In this document: positions 8,696 to 8,998 of the stretch, one piece after another
Numbering within the stretch: position 1 is the stretch's first letter
How the letters are laid out: the number at the start of each line of letters is the position of its first letter
Assembly (NCBI RefSeq): GCF_938018145.1
Contig: NZ_CALIII010000448.1
Coordinates: 1-8,998 of the forward strand
Reading direction: 5' to 3'
Length of the DNA: 8,998 bases
DNA from: an uncultured Campylobacter sp.
GTDB taxonomy: Bacteria > Campylobacterota > Campylobacteria > Campylobacterales > Campylobacteraceae
Notes under the pieces: model-generated
What the model saw: only the letters and a program-made list of their open reading frames with translations
Told to the model about the DNA's origin: nothing
The model's database searches: none
Position numbers and translations under genes: made by a program

Positions 8696-8737
8696 TTTTA
8701 TTTAAATTCGTAACGGTCGTATGTTGCACTCTTGGTT

Positions 8738-8753
8738 AAAATACGCCTATTTT
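8738..8753. repeat. Short inverted repeat, possible operator-like site
   Basis: AAAATA and TATTTT flank CGCC, giving 6-bp perfect arms and a 4-bp centre. It lies inside the segment bounded by the 15-bp inverted pair. This could be chance in A+T-rich DNA. Confidence 0.25.
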
Positions 8754-8852
8754 GTCTTGAATAATTTTTGCCGATTTTACTAAATTTAACTGCAAATTTC
8801 ATTAAAGCTAGCAGCTTAAATTTAAAAACGCGCAGCGTGCTAAATTTTGACT

Positions 8853-8914
8853 AAACCAAATTTAGCGCCGTCAAGATGCGGGTTTCGGTGCGTAAAATTT
8901 GGTAAATTTGGTTT
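8853..8914. repeat. Inverted repeat with duplicated 3' arm, possible plus-strand terminator or structured RNA
   Basis: AAACCAAATTTA (8853-8864) is the exact reverse complement of TAAATTTGGTTT (8903-8914). The right side holds two tandem copies of the 9-mer AAATTTGGT (8895-8903 and 8904-8912), so the left arm can pair with either. GCGCCG (8865-8870) can extend the inner stem by pairing with CGGTGC (8886-8891), allowing one G-U pair. T-rich sequence follows on the plus strand. Confidence 0.4.
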
Positions 8915-8935
8915 TAATTTTGAACGTAAAACGAT

Positions 8936-8950
8936 AAGGCGAAGTATCGC
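8936..8950 (-). repeat. Right copy of a 15-bp inverted repeat pair
   Basis: On the plus strand this reads AAGGCGAAGTATCGC, the exact reverse complement of 8681-8695. The match stops at both ends of the 15-mer. The 240 bp between the copies contains no gene that I can support. Confidence 0.7.
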
Positions 8951-8998
8951 GAGATGATTTTTCGAGTTTTGAAGCAAAATTGAGCGTGCGCTAGGCAT

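Larger units (their letters stand above)
8565..8998. other. Gene-free A+T-rich segment upstream of queH
   Basis: I find no convincing protein, tRNA or known structured RNA gene in these 434 bases. The longest unexplained frame is a 52-codon minus-strand stretch at 8840-8998 with no family resemblance. The segment has nine AAATTT hexamers and several inverted repeats, listed separately. The queH promoter must lie here or further right, unless queH is read from a gene beyond the window; TATAGC at 8601-8596 (minus strand) is only a poor -10 candidate. Confidence 0.7.

Noticed and set aside
8840..8998. 52-codon minus-strand open frame starting at the window edge (MPSARSILLQ...)
   Set aside because: No family resemblance, and much of it is encoded by AAATTT units and inverted repeats. 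The frame could also continue past the window, so it cannot be judged; I see no ribosome site or conserved motif.
8565..8998. Possible tRNA, signal recognition RNA or preQ1 riboswitch
   Set aside because: No tRNA T-arm pattern, no signal recognition RNA core sequence and no preQ1 aptamer layout could be recognised by eye. A covariance-model search would settle it.
1..8998. CRISPR array or insertion sequence
   Set aside because: No evenly spaced direct repeats of 20-40 bp and no transposase-like frame. The recurring AAATTT words are too short and irregularly spaced.

Overview
The window looks like chromosomal DNA from a Campylobacter of the higher-GC, oral/gut type (C. rectus, C. showae, C. 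curvus and relatives). Three things point there: the gene order fabZ-lpxA-clpX-mreB-mreC-carB, which I recall as the Campylobacter arrangement; the Campylobacter-like protein sequences; and a very strong excess of the hexamer AAATTT in DNA that is about half G+C by eye. The species cannot be fixed from the sequence alone. All seven recognisable genes are on the minus strand, so transcription runs from high to low coordinates.

Layout from right to left (5' to 3' of the genes). Positions 8565-8998 contain no convincing gene. They are A+T-rich and hold several inverted repeats, including a perfect 15-bp inverted pair 240 bp apart and a long imperfect hairpin just upstream of queH. Positions 7488-8564 encode QueH, the last enzyme of queuosine synthesis, with a long C-terminal extension. 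A 135-bp gap (7353-7487) full of AAATTT palindromes carries a plausible promoter. Then comes a tight six-gene cluster: fabZ (7352-6906, GTG start), lpxA (6895-6107), clpX (6107-4875), mreB (4866-3829), mreC (3839-3084) and carB (3084 to the window edge). CarB is cut off by the window about 60 residues before its expected C-terminus.

Spacing in the cluster is 10 bp or less throughout. lpxA/clpX and mreC/carB each share one base in a TAATG junction, and mreB/mreC overlap by 11 bp, so one transcript with coupled translation is likely. The cluster combines envelope building (FabZ and LpxA compete for 3-hydroxyacyl-ACP; MreB and MreC set cell shape), regulated proteolysis (ClpX) and carbamoyl phosphate supply for pyrimidines and arginine (CarB). 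No mreD lies next to mreC.

This is mostly ordinary core genome, and I see no clear new multi-gene system. The points worth a second look are the roughly 25-fold excess of AAATTT (a subset of RAATTY, the methylation motif tied to DNA uptake in C. jejuni), two insertions in CarB relative to E. coli (one apparently built from AAATTT units), the long C-terminal half of QueH, and the structured gene-free segment at the right end.
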